This document shows, piece by piece, positions 43,900 through 52,956 of a DNA stretch of 64,000 nucleotides. The notes beneath the pieces are model-generated. The model saw nothing but the letters and a program-made list of their open reading frames with translations. It searched no databases and had not been told where the DNA came from. Within the stretch, counting starts at the first letter, position 1, and each line of letters begins with the position of its first letter. The position numbers and the translations under genes are program-made. The stretch spans positions 372,001 through 436,000 of the forward strand of contig NZ_JAPEVI010000001.1 in the NCBI RefSeq assembly GCF_026240905.1. The letters run 5' to 3'. Source of the stretch: Roseibium salinum (GTDB lineage Bacteria; Pseudomonadota; Alphaproteobacteria; Rhizobiales; Stappiaceae).

Positions 43900-44916
43900 T
43901 TACGCCGTCCCACCTTCGAAAATTTCGAAGCCGGTATCGATTTTCGTTCCCGCCGGTTCTGTCAGCATTGCCTCGATCGCGGTTTTTCCAATCAGGAAGC
44001 GGTTTGAGCGAATGGTCGAAAGCGGTTGCGGCATTTGGAAACCGATGTCGAGACCGTTGAACCCGAACACCGCGACGTCTCCGGGGATCGAAATCCCCGC
44101 GGATTGGCAATGAAACACGCCGCCCACCGCCATGTCGTCGTTGGAATAGACGATCACGTCGACCGGAGTGTCGCCGTCCAGGAGCTGAGCGGTCATCTGT
44201 TTGCCTGCGCCGACTGAACTTGCGCTTCCGGCAACGGCTCTGGCTGCGATGTCGAGACCCGCTTCAAAAAGTGCGGAACGAAGCCCCTCGAAGCGCAACC
44301 GGGCCCGCCGGTCGTTGTCCAGGTTGTGGCCGACGTAGCCGAACCGCCGCCAGCCCTTTTCAACCAAGTGGCGCCCTGTTGCGTATCCGGCACTTCGATG
44401 CGACATGCCCACCGCGATGTCGATCGGATCGGAATCGATGTCCATCATTTCGACAACCCGCACGTCGCTGAGCTCAAGCATGCGCCGGGTGGCATCCGAA
44501 TGTTCGAAACCGGTGGTCAGCACCGCTGCGGGTTTCCAGGCCAGGAGACCGCGGATTACGTTTTCCTCCAGCTCAACGTCGTAGTTGCTGATGGATATGA
44601 CCGCCTGCATGTTGTCGGTGGCTTCGAGCCCCGCGTGGATGCCTTGCAGGACCTCGGGAAATACGATGTTGGACAGCGACGGTATGATGACCCCGACGAG
44701 ATTGCTGTTCAACGAGGCGAGCGATCCTGCGATGCGGTTTGGCACGTATCCCATCGCCCGCACGACCTCCATGACCTTCTCACGAGTGTCGTCCGCGATC
44801 GGTCCCTTGTTGCGCAGGATCCTCGAGACGGTGGATTCGCTCACATTGGCGCGCAGTGCCACCTCTCTCACCGTGACCTTACTCTTCCGGTCGGGCAGAC
44901 GTTGTTTCGCTGTCAT
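43900..44916 (-). CDS. LacI-family transcriptional regulator (GntR-like)
   Basis: 338 residues from ATG 44916, which has GGGGAG upstream; the frame extends to 45066 without a site. Helix-turn-helix: VTVREVALRANVSESTVSRILRNKGPI, with the hinge YVPNRIAGSLAS. The effector domain has GVIIPSLSNIVFPEVLQGIHAGLE and the VFGFNGLDIGFQMPQPLSTI end. It is most like gluconate-type LacI regulators. It lies inside the sugar-acid operon, and the tandem TGACAGCGCTRTCA palindromes at 49762-49789 and 54009-54036, with a central CG as LacI sites have, are its likely operators. Confidence 0.92.
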   Translation of the reverse strand: MTAKQRLPDRKSKVTVREVALRANVSESTVSRILRNKGPIADDTREKVMEVVRAMGYVPNRIAGSLASLNSNLVGVIIPSLSNIVFPEVLQGIHAGLEATDNMQAVISISNYDVELEENVIRGLLAWKPAAVLTTGFEHSDATRRMLELSDVRVVEMMDIDSDPIDIAVGMSHRSAGYATGRHLVEKGWRRFGYVGHNLDNDRRARLRFEGLRSALFEAGLDIAARAVAGSASSVGAGKQMTAQLLDGDTPVDVIVYSNDDMAVGGVFHCQSAGISIPGDVAVFGFNGLDIGFQMPQPLSTIRSNRFLIGKTAIEAMLTEPAGTKIDTGFEIFEGGTA

Positions 44917-45083
44917 CACTCCCCGCTCTTCCACTATGTTTTTCCGCCAGCTGCTGCAGACGGCGCCATATCTGTCTTTTCGCACATATGTTTTCACTGT
45001 GTAAGATGACTTCGTCAGCGTCTTGGGAGTGCCTCCCGACCATCCTGCGGCCGGGAGACTGTTCATGTGGTCGAGGGGCGCTG

Positions 45084-45980
45084 TCAGCTGGTTTGCACGT
45101 ATTGCCGCCAGTTGTGTTCCTCTTTGAATCCGAGGACTTCTTTAGCCTTGCGGTTTGACAGCAGAGTTTCGAATTCGCCGAGCTCTCGCGTCACCGGCGT
45201 TTGCGGGTAGAAGCGGTCTATCAAGTCGCGCGTGGGCAAGTCCGAAGACGTGTGGTCGTTGGCGGCGTTGAAGATCTGGAATCCGAGGCCGTCCTTCTCC
45301 ACCGCGAGCCTGGTGATCTGGCCGAGGTCCCGCGCGTCGATGTAACTCCAGGTAATCCGCTTGCGGAAACCGGGGTCTGCGAACCAGCCGGGGAACAGAT
45401 CGTATTCATGCGGCTCGATGACGTTGCCGATACGCAGCGCATAGACGTCGATGCCGAAGCGCAGCGCGAAGGCCTTTGCGGTGGCCTCGTTGCAGATCTT
45501 CGAGAGCGCATAACTGTCCATCGGATCCACCGGATAATCCTCTTCCAGAGGAAAGTGCACCGGTGCCCGCGGTTCGTTGGCGAAGACGAGGCCATAGGTT
45601 GTCTCGCTCGAGGCGATGATCACCTTTTTGATGCCGAGCTTCGCGGCGGCCTCGATCACGTTGTAGGTACCCATCGTATTGATCCGGTACACTTCGTTGT
45701 CGGGTGTGATCAGGATCCGCGGCACAGCCGCGAAGTGGACCACCGCGTCGACCGGCTGCGGCCGCAGCGACGGATCGAACTCGTGCAGACCCATATAGCT
45801 CGACAATGCGTTGAAGACCTGGCCCGAGTCCGTGATGTCGGTGATCAGCGTGCGAACCTTCGGGTTGTCGAGTGGCTTGGTGTCGAGGTTCAGGACCTGA
45901 TAGCCGTTATCCAGAAGGTATTGCACCACATGCTTGCCGGCCTTGCCGCTGCCGCCTGTGAACATGATCCGTTTGGTCAT
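45084..45980 (-). CDS. NAD-dependent epimerase/dehydratase-family protein
   Basis: 298 residues, extended SDR. N-terminal RIMFTGGSGKAGKHVVQYL (GxxGxxG), VDAVVHFAAVPRILITPDNEVYRINTMGTYNVIEAA, and catalytic SSETTYGLVFANEPR with YALSK (YxxxK). The C-terminal substrate domain ends KEVLGFKEEHNWRQYV. Similar proteins act on sugar lactones, uronates or nucleotide sugars; the ABC importer and tetronate genes favour a free sugar or sugar acid. It is 50 bases after the ABC ATPase gene. Confidence 0.88.
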   Translation of the reverse strand: MTKRIMFTGGSGKAGKHVVQYLLDNGYQVLNLDTKPLDNPKVRTLITDITDSGQVFNALSSYMGLHEFDPSLRPQPVDAVVHFAAVPRILITPDNEVYRINTMGTYNVIEAAAKLGIKKVIIASSETTYGLVFANEPRAPVHFPLEEDYPVDPMDSYALSKICNEATAKAFALRFGIDVYALRIGNVIEPHEYDLFPGWFADPGFRKRITWSYIDARDLGQITRLAVEKDGLGFQIFNAANDHTSSDLPTRDLIDRFYPQTPVTRELGEFETLLSNRKAKEVLGFKEEHNWRQYVQTS

Positions 45981-46030
45981 TCATTTCTCCGTTTTTCGGT
46001 CAATGTGTTCGGTTTTCTGTGAAGAAGGGG

Positions 46031-47533
46031 TCAGGCCGTCGCCGCCAGCATCACCGTTTGTTCGTTTGCCTGGTCGCGACTGAGCTCGCCATTCACGCAG
46101 CCATCCTTGAGCACGATGATCCGGTCGCTGATCGCGAGGATCTCCGGCAGATCGGACGAGACGATGATGATCGACATCCCCTCCGATGCCAGTCTGTTGA
46201 GCAGAGCATGCACCTCGGCCTTCGCACCGATGTCGATGCCGCGTGTCGGCTCGTCCACGATCAGGATGCGTGGCTTTCGCGCGACCCATTTCGCGATGAC
46301 AACTTTCTGCTGGTTGCCGCCGGACAGGTTTTGGATCTTCTGTTCCGGGCTTGGGGTCTTGATGCCGAGCGCGCGGATGAATTCCCTGCAGCGCGCGCTT
46401 TCCCTGGAACGGTTGACGAAGTCGAACCGACAGTATTCAGCGAGGTGGGTGAGACTGAAATTTTCCCGCACCGACATGCCGAGTACCAGTCCCTGGCCCT
46501 GGCGGTCTTCGGTGACGAAGCCGATCCCCTGCTCAATCGCTGCGGAGGGAGCGTGAATGTTTACCGGGCGACCATCGATGGATATCGAACCTTCGTACTC
46601 TCGGCTTCCGAAGATCATTTCCATCACCTCGGTACGGCCGGAGCCGACGAGGCCGAAGAAGCCCAGTACCTCGCCCTGGTGCAGGTCGAAGCTCACGTCA
46701 CGGACCGGGGCCCCCTGGCTCCGATGTTTTTTCAAGGTGAGGCCGCGGGCCGAAAGCAGCACCTCGTCGCTTGCGTGGCTGAGATGGTGGCCGAACAACT
46801 GTTCGAGGTCGCGGTCGACCATCTTGCGAACCAGCCGCTCGCGGTTCATCTCGCCGATCGGGGCGCTGTCGACCGTGACGCCATCGCGAAGGACCGTGAC
46901 GCGGTCGCCGATCTCGAAGATTTCGTCAAGACGATGCGAGATGTAGACAATGCCGATATTTTGAGCCACCAGGTTCTTTACGATCCGCGCCAGGGTCGCC
47001 GCTTCGTGGTGGCTGAGCGACGCGGTGGGTTCGTCCATGATGATCAGGCGGCAGTCATAGGAAATCGCGCGGGCGATCTCGACCATCTGCTTCTGGCCGA
47101 TGCTGAGCCGTCCCACCCGCGTCGTAGGACTGATATCCATTTCGAGCTCATCCAGCACTTTGCGCGCATCGGCGTTCATCTTGCGCCGATCGATCATGCC
47201 CATGCGGTTCTTGGGCTCGCGTGCCAGGAAGATGTTCTCGGCAACGGTCAGATTGTCGACCACCGCGAGCTCCTGATAGATGATGCTGATGCCGAGCGCA
47301 CGCGCGTGGACCGGATCGCGAATGACCACTTCGTTGCCGTCGATGCGGATACTGCCGCCAGGGTCCGCGCGCAGGACGCCGGTCATGATCTTCATCAGTG
47401 TGCTCTTGCCGGCACCGTTTTCGCCGGCAAGCACGTGCACCTCGCCGAGGCGCAGTGCAAGATCCACCCGGTCAAGGGCTTTCACGCCGGGAAACGTCTT
47501 GGAGATGGCGTCCATTTCAAGAAACAGGGGCAT
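46031..47533 (-). CDS. Sugar ABC transporter ATP-binding protein (RbsA-type)
   Basis: 500 residues with two ATPase domains. Domain 1: Walker A GENGAGKSTLMK, signature LSIGQKQMVEIARAI, Walker B LIIMDEPTASLS. Domain 2: degenerate Walker A GLVGSGRTEVME, signature LSGGNQQKVVIAKWV, Walker B ILIVDEPTRGIDIG. This asymmetry is normal for the CUT2 (ribose/xylose) family. It works with the binding protein and permease encoded just upstream. Confidence 0.95.
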   Translation of the reverse strand: MPLFLEMDAISKTFPGVKALDRVDLALRLGEVHVLAGENGAGKSTLMKIMTGVLRADPGGSIRIDGNEVVIRDPVHARALGISIIYQELAVVDNLTVAENIFLAREPKNRMGMIDRRKMNADARKVLDELEMDISPTTRVGRLSIGQKQMVEIARAISYDCRLIIMDEPTASLSHHEAATLARIVKNLVAQNIGIVYISHRLDEIFEIGDRVTVLRDGVTVDSAPIGEMNRERLVRKMVDRDLEQLFGHHLSHASDEVLLSARGLTLKKHRSQGAPVRDVSFDLHQGEVLGFFGLVGSGRTEVMEMIFGSREYEGSISIDGRPVNIHAPSAAIEQGIGFVTEDRQGQGLVLGMSVRENFSLTHLAEYCRFDFVNRSRESARCREFIRALGIKTPSPEQKIQNLSGGNQQKVVIAKWVARKPRILIVDEPTRGIDIGAKAEVHALLNRLASEGMSIIIVSSDLPEILAISDRIIVLKDGCVNGELSRDQANEQTVMLAATA

Positions 47534-47607
47534 GACAACTTTTCGCTTTTTGAACCGCAGGGCAACGAAGGCAGTATCCCGCAGGTTACCGCCTTCGCTT
47601 CAGTCGC

Positions 47608-48549
47608 TTACTTCGTGTAGCTGTCGAGATTGTCAGCGTTCACCACGGTTACGCCGGTGTCGACGTTCTGCGGGTTCGGCTCCTCGCCGTTGATCTGGGC
47701 AACGAGGTGCTCCACCGACAGTCGGCCCATGGTCACCGGACGCTGAACCATGATGCCGGTGATGTAGCCTGCCTGGACGCCACGGATGGTGTCGGGCAGA
47801 TCGTCAAAGGCAAACACCTTCAGCTTTCCGGCCATTTCGTTGAACTCGCGCTGCTCGAGCACCTTTGCCACAGCCGGGCCACCGACCTGGCTGATGCCGA
47901 AAATGCCAGCGAGATCCGGGTTGGCGCGCAGCAGGGCTTCAGTGACCGACACCGCGCGAGCGAGGTCGTCCTCAGTCCCTTCCATGGCGACGATCTCGAT
48001 GTCCGGATAGGCCTCGAGCGCTTTCTTTACGCCGGTGATGCGTTCATTCAGGTTCGAGGCACCGAGCTGACCGGTGACGATTGCCACCTTGCCCGACCCG
48101 CCGATCGCCTCGGCCATCGAGTTGCCCATCGTCACGCCCGCCTGTTCGTTGATCGTGCCGATGTACATGCTGCGCGCCGAGTTGGCGCTGTCGCTGTCGA
48201 AGGTCAGCACGGCGATGCCGGCATCCACTGCCTGCTTGATGACACCTTCCACGGACTTCGGCTCGTTCACCGAGATCGCGATGCCGTCAACATGACGGGC
48301 GATCAGGTCCTCGATGATCTTCACCTGGGTCGCACCCTGGGTGTTCTGAGGCACCACCCACTGGTAGTTCACGCCAAGCGCCTCAGCAGCCCCCTGGGCG
48401 CCGGCATTGCAGTCGTCAAAGAACGGCACGGCGACTTTCGGAACCACTGCAACAGTAAGGTTGCTATTGTCTGCGGCCGAAGCGGCGCCGGCCCAGAGCA
48501 TTGCGACGGTAAACGCCGTGGCATGGGCGAATTTCACTAGATTGCGCAT
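47608..48549 (-). CDS. Sugar ABC transporter periplasmic binding protein (RbsB-type)
   Basis: 313 residues. Signal peptide about 1-25 (AGAASAADN). Peripla_BP_4 fold with VVPKVAVPFFDDCNAGAQGAAEALGV, DGIAISVNEPKSVEGVIKQAVDAGIAVLTFDSD, YIGTINEQAGVTMGNSMAEAI and the LKVFAFDDLPDTIRGVQAGYITGIMVQRP hinge region. The cluster suggests a tetrose, pentose or branched sugar ligand, but this is not shown. Confidence 0.94.
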   Translation of the reverse strand: MRNLVKFAHATAFTVAMLWAGAASAADNSNLTVAVVPKVAVPFFDDCNAGAQGAAEALGVNYQWVVPQNTQGATQVKIIEDLIARHVDGIAISVNEPKSVEGVIKQAVDAGIAVLTFDSDSANSARSMYIGTINEQAGVTMGNSMAEAIGGSGKVAIVTGQLGASNLNERITGVKKALEAYPDIEIVAMEGTEDDLARAVSVTEALLRANPDLAGIFGISQVGGPAVAKVLEQREFNEMAGKLKVFAFDDLPDTIRGVQAGYITGIMVQRPVTMGRLSVEHLVAQINGEEPNPQNVDTGVTVVNADNLDSYTK

Positions 48550-48634
48550 GAGATACTCCTCCGTATTGCGCTCGACTTGAGTGTTAACTCATTGTCGAAA
48601 TTCAGGTATTCGTTTGTTCCGGAACGTGTGTGAG

Positions 48635-49636
48635 CTAGGCGTTTCCTCCCGAGTATCTGTTGCGCAGCACGTCGATACTGACGGCTATCAGAATGACGCC
48701 CCCGGTAATGGCCTGCTGCGCGTAGGTGTTGACGTTGAGCAGCACCACGCCATTGGCGATGACGCCCACGAGCGCTGCTCCGATAACGGCTCCGGCCACA
48801 CTGCCGGCCCCGCCGGAGAGGCTGGCGCCACCGATCGCGGCCGCCGCAATCACGTCCAGTTCGGATCCAAAACCCGAAGCGGGTTCGGCTGAGAGGTAGC
48901 GTGAGAAGCCGATGATGCCGGCGATGGAAGCGATGACGGACGACAGGACGTAAACCGACAGCTTCACCCGGTCGGTCTTTACGCCGGAAAGGCGCGCTGC
49001 CTGCTCATTGCCGCCGGTTGCATAGACATGGCGGCCGAACCGGGTTCGTCCCATGATCACCGCGAAGACGACCATCAGCAGTGTCATCAGGACGACCGGA
49101 ACAGGCACGGGACCGATATAGCCCTGGCCAAGAAACGAGAAGAGTTCCGGGGTATCGGGCGTAACCGGCACACCATGCGTGATCATGTACATGAGTCCGC
49201 GTCCGATCGAGAGCGTGCCCAGTGTGGCGATGAATGGCGGCAGGCCGATTGCGGTGATCAGGAGACCGTTCGACAACCCGAAAACAAGACCGACTCCAAG
49301 TCCGGCGGAAATGCTGGCGGCCATGGACAGTCCGGCTTCAAAGGCGAGCGCGGTGACCAGAGAGCTCAGCCCCATCGCCGAGCCGACCGAAAGGTCGATA
49401 CCGCCGGTGATGATCACCATGACCATGCCGATTGACATGATTGCGGTGAGCGAGAAGGCGCGGAAGACGCCCATGAGATTGTTGGTGGTCAGAAAGTACG
49501 GCGAGGCGAGGCTGATGAGCGCGCCCACCAGCAAAAGCGCTACCAGCACGTTGACCTCCCGCACGTGGTGAAGCTGCGCGATGCTTGACATGAAACTTCT
49601 TTGCGGCGTCGCCTGTGCCGCTTCGCTATTGGCCAT
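48635..49636 (-). CDS. Sugar ABC transporter permease (RbsC-type)
   Basis: 333 residues from ATG 49636, with AAGGA upstream; the frame extends to 49705 without membrane character. About ten membrane segments, with the family motif IITGGIDLSVGSAMGLSSLV and the GRHVYATGGNEQAARLSGVKTDRVKLSVYVLS cytoplasmic loop. It opens the minus-strand sugar operon. The tandem operator and a TTGACA box (49800-49805 on the minus strand) lie about 130-170 bases upstream. Confidence 0.95.
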   Translation of the reverse strand: MANSEAAQATPQRSFMSSIAQLHHVREVNVLVALLLVGALISLASPYFLTTNNLMGVFRAFSLTAIMSIGMVMVIITGGIDLSVGSAMGLSSLVTALAFEAGLSMAASISAGLGVGLVFGLSNGLLITAIGLPPFIATLGTLSIGRGLMYMITHGVPVTPDTPELFSFLGQGYIGPVPVPVVLMTLLMVVFAVIMGRTRFGRHVYATGGNEQAARLSGVKTDRVKLSVYVLSSVIASIAGIIGFSRYLSAEPASGFGSELDVIAAAAIGGASLSGGAGSVAGAVIGAALVGVIANGVVLLNVNTYAQQAITGGVILIAVSIDVLRNRYSGGNA

Positions 49637-49761
49637 GATGCTTGTCCTTGCTCCCTGAAATTGCACTCGACATCGTTCGCCGAATGCCGCCGCCAAAACC
49701 GTCACGGACCGGCCGCGCGATCGCCTTCACCTGACCACCGGATCGGGGTGATCCAAATGAG

Positions 49762-49789
49762 TGACAGCGCTGTCATGATAGCGCTGTCA
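49762..49789. promoter_or_regulatory. Tandem LacI-type operators upstream of the sugar importer
   Basis: TGACAGCGCTGTCA (49762-49775, perfect palindrome with central CG) abuts TGATAGCGCTGTCA (49776-49789). The pair overlaps the likely -10 region of the minus-strand promoter. The same abutting arrangement recurs at 54009-54036. The likely binder is the LacI-family protein at 43900-44916. Confidence 0.8.
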
Positions 49790-49934
49790 TTTTTTCTTTT
49801 GTCAATTAATTTTTTTCGCAACTATGAAACTATAATGAGTTCAAAAGCTTATCTTGCACGCTGCGACGTACTGGCGAGCGCATGCGTTTGGAACCGCAAA
49901 TTTTCGGTTGCGTGAATGTACAGATCTGCTCTTA

Positions 49935-49948
49935 TGACAGCGCTGCCA
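49935..49948. promoter_or_regulatory. Single LacI-type operator before the racemase gene
   Basis: TGACAGCGCTGCCA differs from the perfect palindrome by one base. It lies 78 bases before the racemase start and 146 bases from the tandem pair, so looping between the two is possible. Confidence 0.65.
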
Positions 49949-50025
49949 TTTTGGAGCGTCAAACCGATTGGATCTGAAATGAAAGCCGGTCGGCTTGCCG
50001 CCTTCTGCACACAGGAAAAGGACAT

Positions 50026-50712
50026 ATGAACGTGCCCTCGCCAGGACACTCGCGCCGCATCGCCTTGATTCACACCGTACCCGGGCTCATTGCGACCCTC
50101 GATGCCTTGTTGGCGACCGAGATGCCGGACTGGACCCAGTTCAACATTCTCGACGAAAGCCTTCTGAAGAACACGATCCGCGAAGGCGTTCTGTCTCACG
50201 ATACGAAACGACGCCTTGTGGGATATGTCTGGTCAGCTGTGGACGGGGGTGCCGATGCAATCGTTGTCACCTGTTCATCGCTGGGAGCGGCCGTCGAGGC
50301 GGCGCGACCGTTTTGTCCGGTACCGTTGTTTCGGATCGACCAGGGTGTGGCCGAGGACGCCGTGGCGCGGGGAACGCGGATCGGCGTATTGGCGACCCTG
50401 GCTACCACTCTGAATCCGACCACTGCGCTGATCGACGCCGTATCTGCCCGCAACGGGCGGACCGGGCAGGAGACCGTAAGTCGGGTCTGTGAGGGTGCCT
50501 TCGACCTGCTTGCGGCCGGGGATGTGGCTGGACATGACGCGGCCGTCGCCGCAGCGATTGCGGAACTGGCCGCCGACGTCGATGTCATCGTCCTGGCGCA
50601 GGCCTCCATGGCCCGCGCAATCGAGGGCCCGTCGGGCGCCGGCATCACTTGCCCCGTGCTTACAAGTCCGAAGCTCGGAATCCGCCATATCCGGGATGCG
50701 CTGACGCGCTGA
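50026..50712 (+). CDS. Aspartate/glutamate racemase-family protein
   Basis: 228 residues. The two-domain racemase fold with paired cysteines is visible: AIVVTCSSLGAAVEAA (first Cys) and AGITCPVLTSPKLGIRHI (second Cys), plus LIHTVPGLIATL at the N-terminus and the RIGVLATLATTLNPTTALI hinge. Family members include hydantoin and Asp/Glu racemases and maleate isomerases. In this sugar-acid context an isomerase of an unusual substrate is likely. It opens the plus-strand operon. Confidence 0.85.
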   Translation: MNVPSPGHSRRIALIHTVPGLIATLDALLATEMPDWTQFNILDESLLKNTIREGVLSHDTKRRLVGYVWSAVDGGADAIVVTCSSLGAAVEAARPFCPVPLFRIDQGVAEDAVARGTRIGVLATLATTLNPTTALIDAVSARNGRTGQETVSRVCEGAFDLLAAGDVAGHDAAVAAAIAELAADVDVIVLAQASMARAIEGPSGAGITCPVLTSPKLGIRHIRDALTR

Positions 50713-50744
50713 CGGGAAAGCAATCGACTTTCAGGGAGAAGAAT

Positions 50745-51800
50745 ATGGAATACAGGTATCTCGGCAATTCAGGTCTGAAGGTTTCAGTCCTCACCATGGG
50801 CACCTTCACCTTCGGCGGTCAGGGGGACTTTGCGATGGTCGGAAACCAGGGCGTCGAGGAGGCCCGGCGTCTGGTGGACCTGTGTATCGACAATGGCGTC
50901 AATCTGTTTGACACCTCGAATATGTACTCGCTGGGACGCTCGGAAGAGATCCTTGGCGAAGTGCTTGCCGGCCGCCGCGAAGACGTTCTGATTTCGACCA
51001 AGGCGCGGATGCGCATCGGCAGCGGCCCGAACGACGAGGGCGTCTCGCGGCATCACCTGATCCGCGAATGCGAGCGCAGCCTGAAACGCCTGCGGACCGA
51101 CTATATCGACATCTACTATATGCACGAGTGGGACGGTGCTACCCCGCTGGAAGAAATGATGGCGGCGCTCGACACGCTGGTGACCCAGGGCAAGGTCCGT
51201 TACACCGGCTGCTCCAACTACTCCGGCTGGCATGTGATGAAGTCGCTCGCCATCGCCGACCGGGACCGCCGGCCGCGCTTCGTCACCCAGCAGATCCATT
51301 ACACGCTCGAGGCCCGCGAAGCCGAGTACGAGCTGTTGCCGATTTCCGTCGATCAGGGGCTCGGCGTGCTCGTCTGGAGCCCGCTTGCCGCAGGCCTGCT
51401 CTCCGGCAAGCACCGCCGCGGCCAGAAGGCACCCGAGGGAAGCCGTCAGTTCGCCGGCTGGAGCGAGCCGCCGATCCGCGACGAAGACAAGCTCTGGCGG
51501 ATCGTCGATGTGCTGGTAGAGATCGGTAGCGAGCGTGGCGTCTCGGCGGCGCAGGTCGCTCTGGCGTGGCTGCTTGGGCGTCCTGCCATCAGCTCACTGG
51601 TGATCGGCGGCCGCAACGAGGCGCAGTTTCGCGACAATTTTGCTGCCGTTGATCTGAAGCTGACAGACGAAGAGCGCCAACGCCTGCATGCCGTGAGCGA
51701 AATTCCCTTCATCTATCCCTATTGGCACCAGCGCAACTTCGCCAGAGACCGGTTCAGTTCCGGGGATCTCGCGCTTCACAAGGACTTCGCGCTGGACTGA
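50745..51800 (+). CDS. Aldo/keto reductase (Kv-beta-like)
   Basis: 351 residues from ATG 50745, behind GGGAG. N-terminal MEYRYLGNSGLKVSVLTMGTFTFGG. The catalytic tetrad is visible in NLFDTSNMYSLGRSEEILGE (Asp, Tyr), ISTKAR (Lys) and YYMHEWD (His). The NADPH-binding tail SLVIGGRNEAQFRDNFAAVD is intact. It would reduce or oxidise a sugar-derived carbonyl. It is 32 bases after the racemase gene and 32 before the next dehydrogenase. Confidence 0.93.
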   Translation: MEYRYLGNSGLKVSVLTMGTFTFGGQGDFAMVGNQGVEEARRLVDLCIDNGVNLFDTSNMYSLGRSEEILGEVLAGRREDVLISTKARMRIGSGPNDEGVSRHHLIRECERSLKRLRTDYIDIYYMHEWDGATPLEEMMAALDTLVTQGKVRYTGCSNYSGWHVMKSLAIADRDRRPRFVTQQIHYTLEAREAEYELLPISVDQGLGVLVWSPLAAGLLSGKHRRGQKAPEGSRQFAGWSEPPIRDEDKLWRIVDVLVEIGSERGVSAAQVALAWLLGRPAISSLVIGGRNEAQFRDNFAAVDLKLTDEERQRLHAVSEIPFIYPYWHQRNFARDRFSSGDLALHKDFALD

Positions 51801-51832
51801 TCCAGCGCTCAACCGAAAAGGGAATGCCAGAT

Positions 51833-52732
51833 ATGAATTCAGACTCCATAAAATCCGAAAAAGTCGGCTTCGTAGGTGTCGGACTGATGGGTCACGGCAT
51901 GGCGAAGAATATCGTCGAAATGGGCTATAAGCTCACCACGATCGCTCACCGTAACCGTACTCCGGTCGATGACCTGGTGTCACGCGGAGCTTCGGAGGCA
52001 GGCACGCTCGCCGAGCTGGCCGCCACCTCGACCATGATCTTCATCTGCCTCACTGATTCCGACGCGATCGAGTCGGTGGTCACAGAAATGAAACCGGCAC
52101 TCACTGCCGGGACGATCATCGTTGACTGCTCAACCGCCAATCCTTCATCGACCGAGCGTATTGCCGCCGAACTGGCACCGCTTGGCGTGGGCTATGCCGA
52201 TGCTCCCCTGGGCGGTACGCCGAAAGAAGCCGAGGCAGGCGCCCTGCACGCGATGATTGGTTGCAGTGAGGACGTTTTTGCCCGTGTTGAACCGGTGCTT
52301 TCAGCCTGCACCGCCAAAATCGTTCACCTCGGCAAGCTGGGTGATGGTCATCGCATGAAGTTGCTCAACAACTTCCTGTCACTCGGCTATGGCGCTCTTT
52401 ACGCAGAGGCACTGGCACTTTCGCGCAAGGTCGGCATCTCCGTCGAAACTTTTGACAGCGTGGTCCGCGGCAGCCGAATGGATTGCGGCTTCTACCAGAC
52501 CTTCATGGGGTATGCCCTCGAGGGGAACCGCGCGGCACACAAGTTCACCTTGTCGAATGCCTACAAGGACATGAAGTACGTGGAGTCCATGGCAAACGAC
52601 GTCCAGTTCGTCACGGCCATGTCGAGCGCCGTGAAGAATTCCTACGCCTTTGGCATCACCAATGGCGGCAGCGGCGATGACGACTATGTGCCCCATCTGA
52701 CAGATTTCATTGCCCGCGCGAACGGTCTTTGA
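51833..52732 (+). CDS. 3-hydroxyisobutyrate-dehydrogenase-family oxidoreductase
   Basis: 299 residues from ATG 51833, chosen because AAGGGA then sits about nine bases upstream; ATG 51824 is too close to it. Rossmann motif GFVGVGLMGHGMAKNI, substrate motif YADAPLGGTPKEAEAGALHAMIG (PLGG in place of the usual PVSGG), and catalytic Lys in GHRMKLLNNFLSLGYGALYAEA. It is one of three members of this family in the window, each in a different operon, so each probably serves its own beta-hydroxyacid. Confidence 0.92.
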   Translation: MNSDSIKSEKVGFVGVGLMGHGMAKNIVEMGYKLTTIAHRNRTPVDDLVSRGASEAGTLAELAATSTMIFICLTDSDAIESVVTEMKPALTAGTIIVDCSTANPSSTERIAAELAPLGVGYADAPLGGTPKEAEAGALHAMIGCSEDVFARVEPVLSACTAKIVHLGKLGDGHRMKLLNNFLSLGYGALYAEALALSRKVGISVETFDSVVRGSRMDCGFYQTFMGYALEGNRAAHKFTLSNAYKDMKYVESMANDVQFVTAMSSAVKNSYAFGITNGGSGDDDYVPHLTDFIARANGL

Positions 52733-52956
52733 GCTCCCGTCGAGAATTCGACTGTTGTTCTTCACTCAGGACCGGCACCGCCCCTGTGCACGCGGTGCCG
52801 GAACAAGAAGGCTGAACGCGAGAAGCGTTGCGCCGGATATTTCCGGGCCATGTTGTTCCCCTTCGGAAGGATTTCGGCCGTCTGCACGTTCGACCGCTCG
52901 CTCTCAAACCGTCGGGTAGACAGGCTTCCACGCCGTTCAGTTGAACCCTCAAAGGC

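Larger units (their letters stand above)
49637..50025. other. Divergent promoter region of the sugar importer and racemase operons
   Basis: About 390 bases. The centre is AT-rich (49790-49855). It contains three copies of the TGACAGCGCTGTCA family: two abutting at 49762-49789 and one at 49935-49948. On the minus strand TTGACA (49800-49805) with TATCAT inside the tandem operator forms a plausible importer promoter. Confidence 0.6.
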
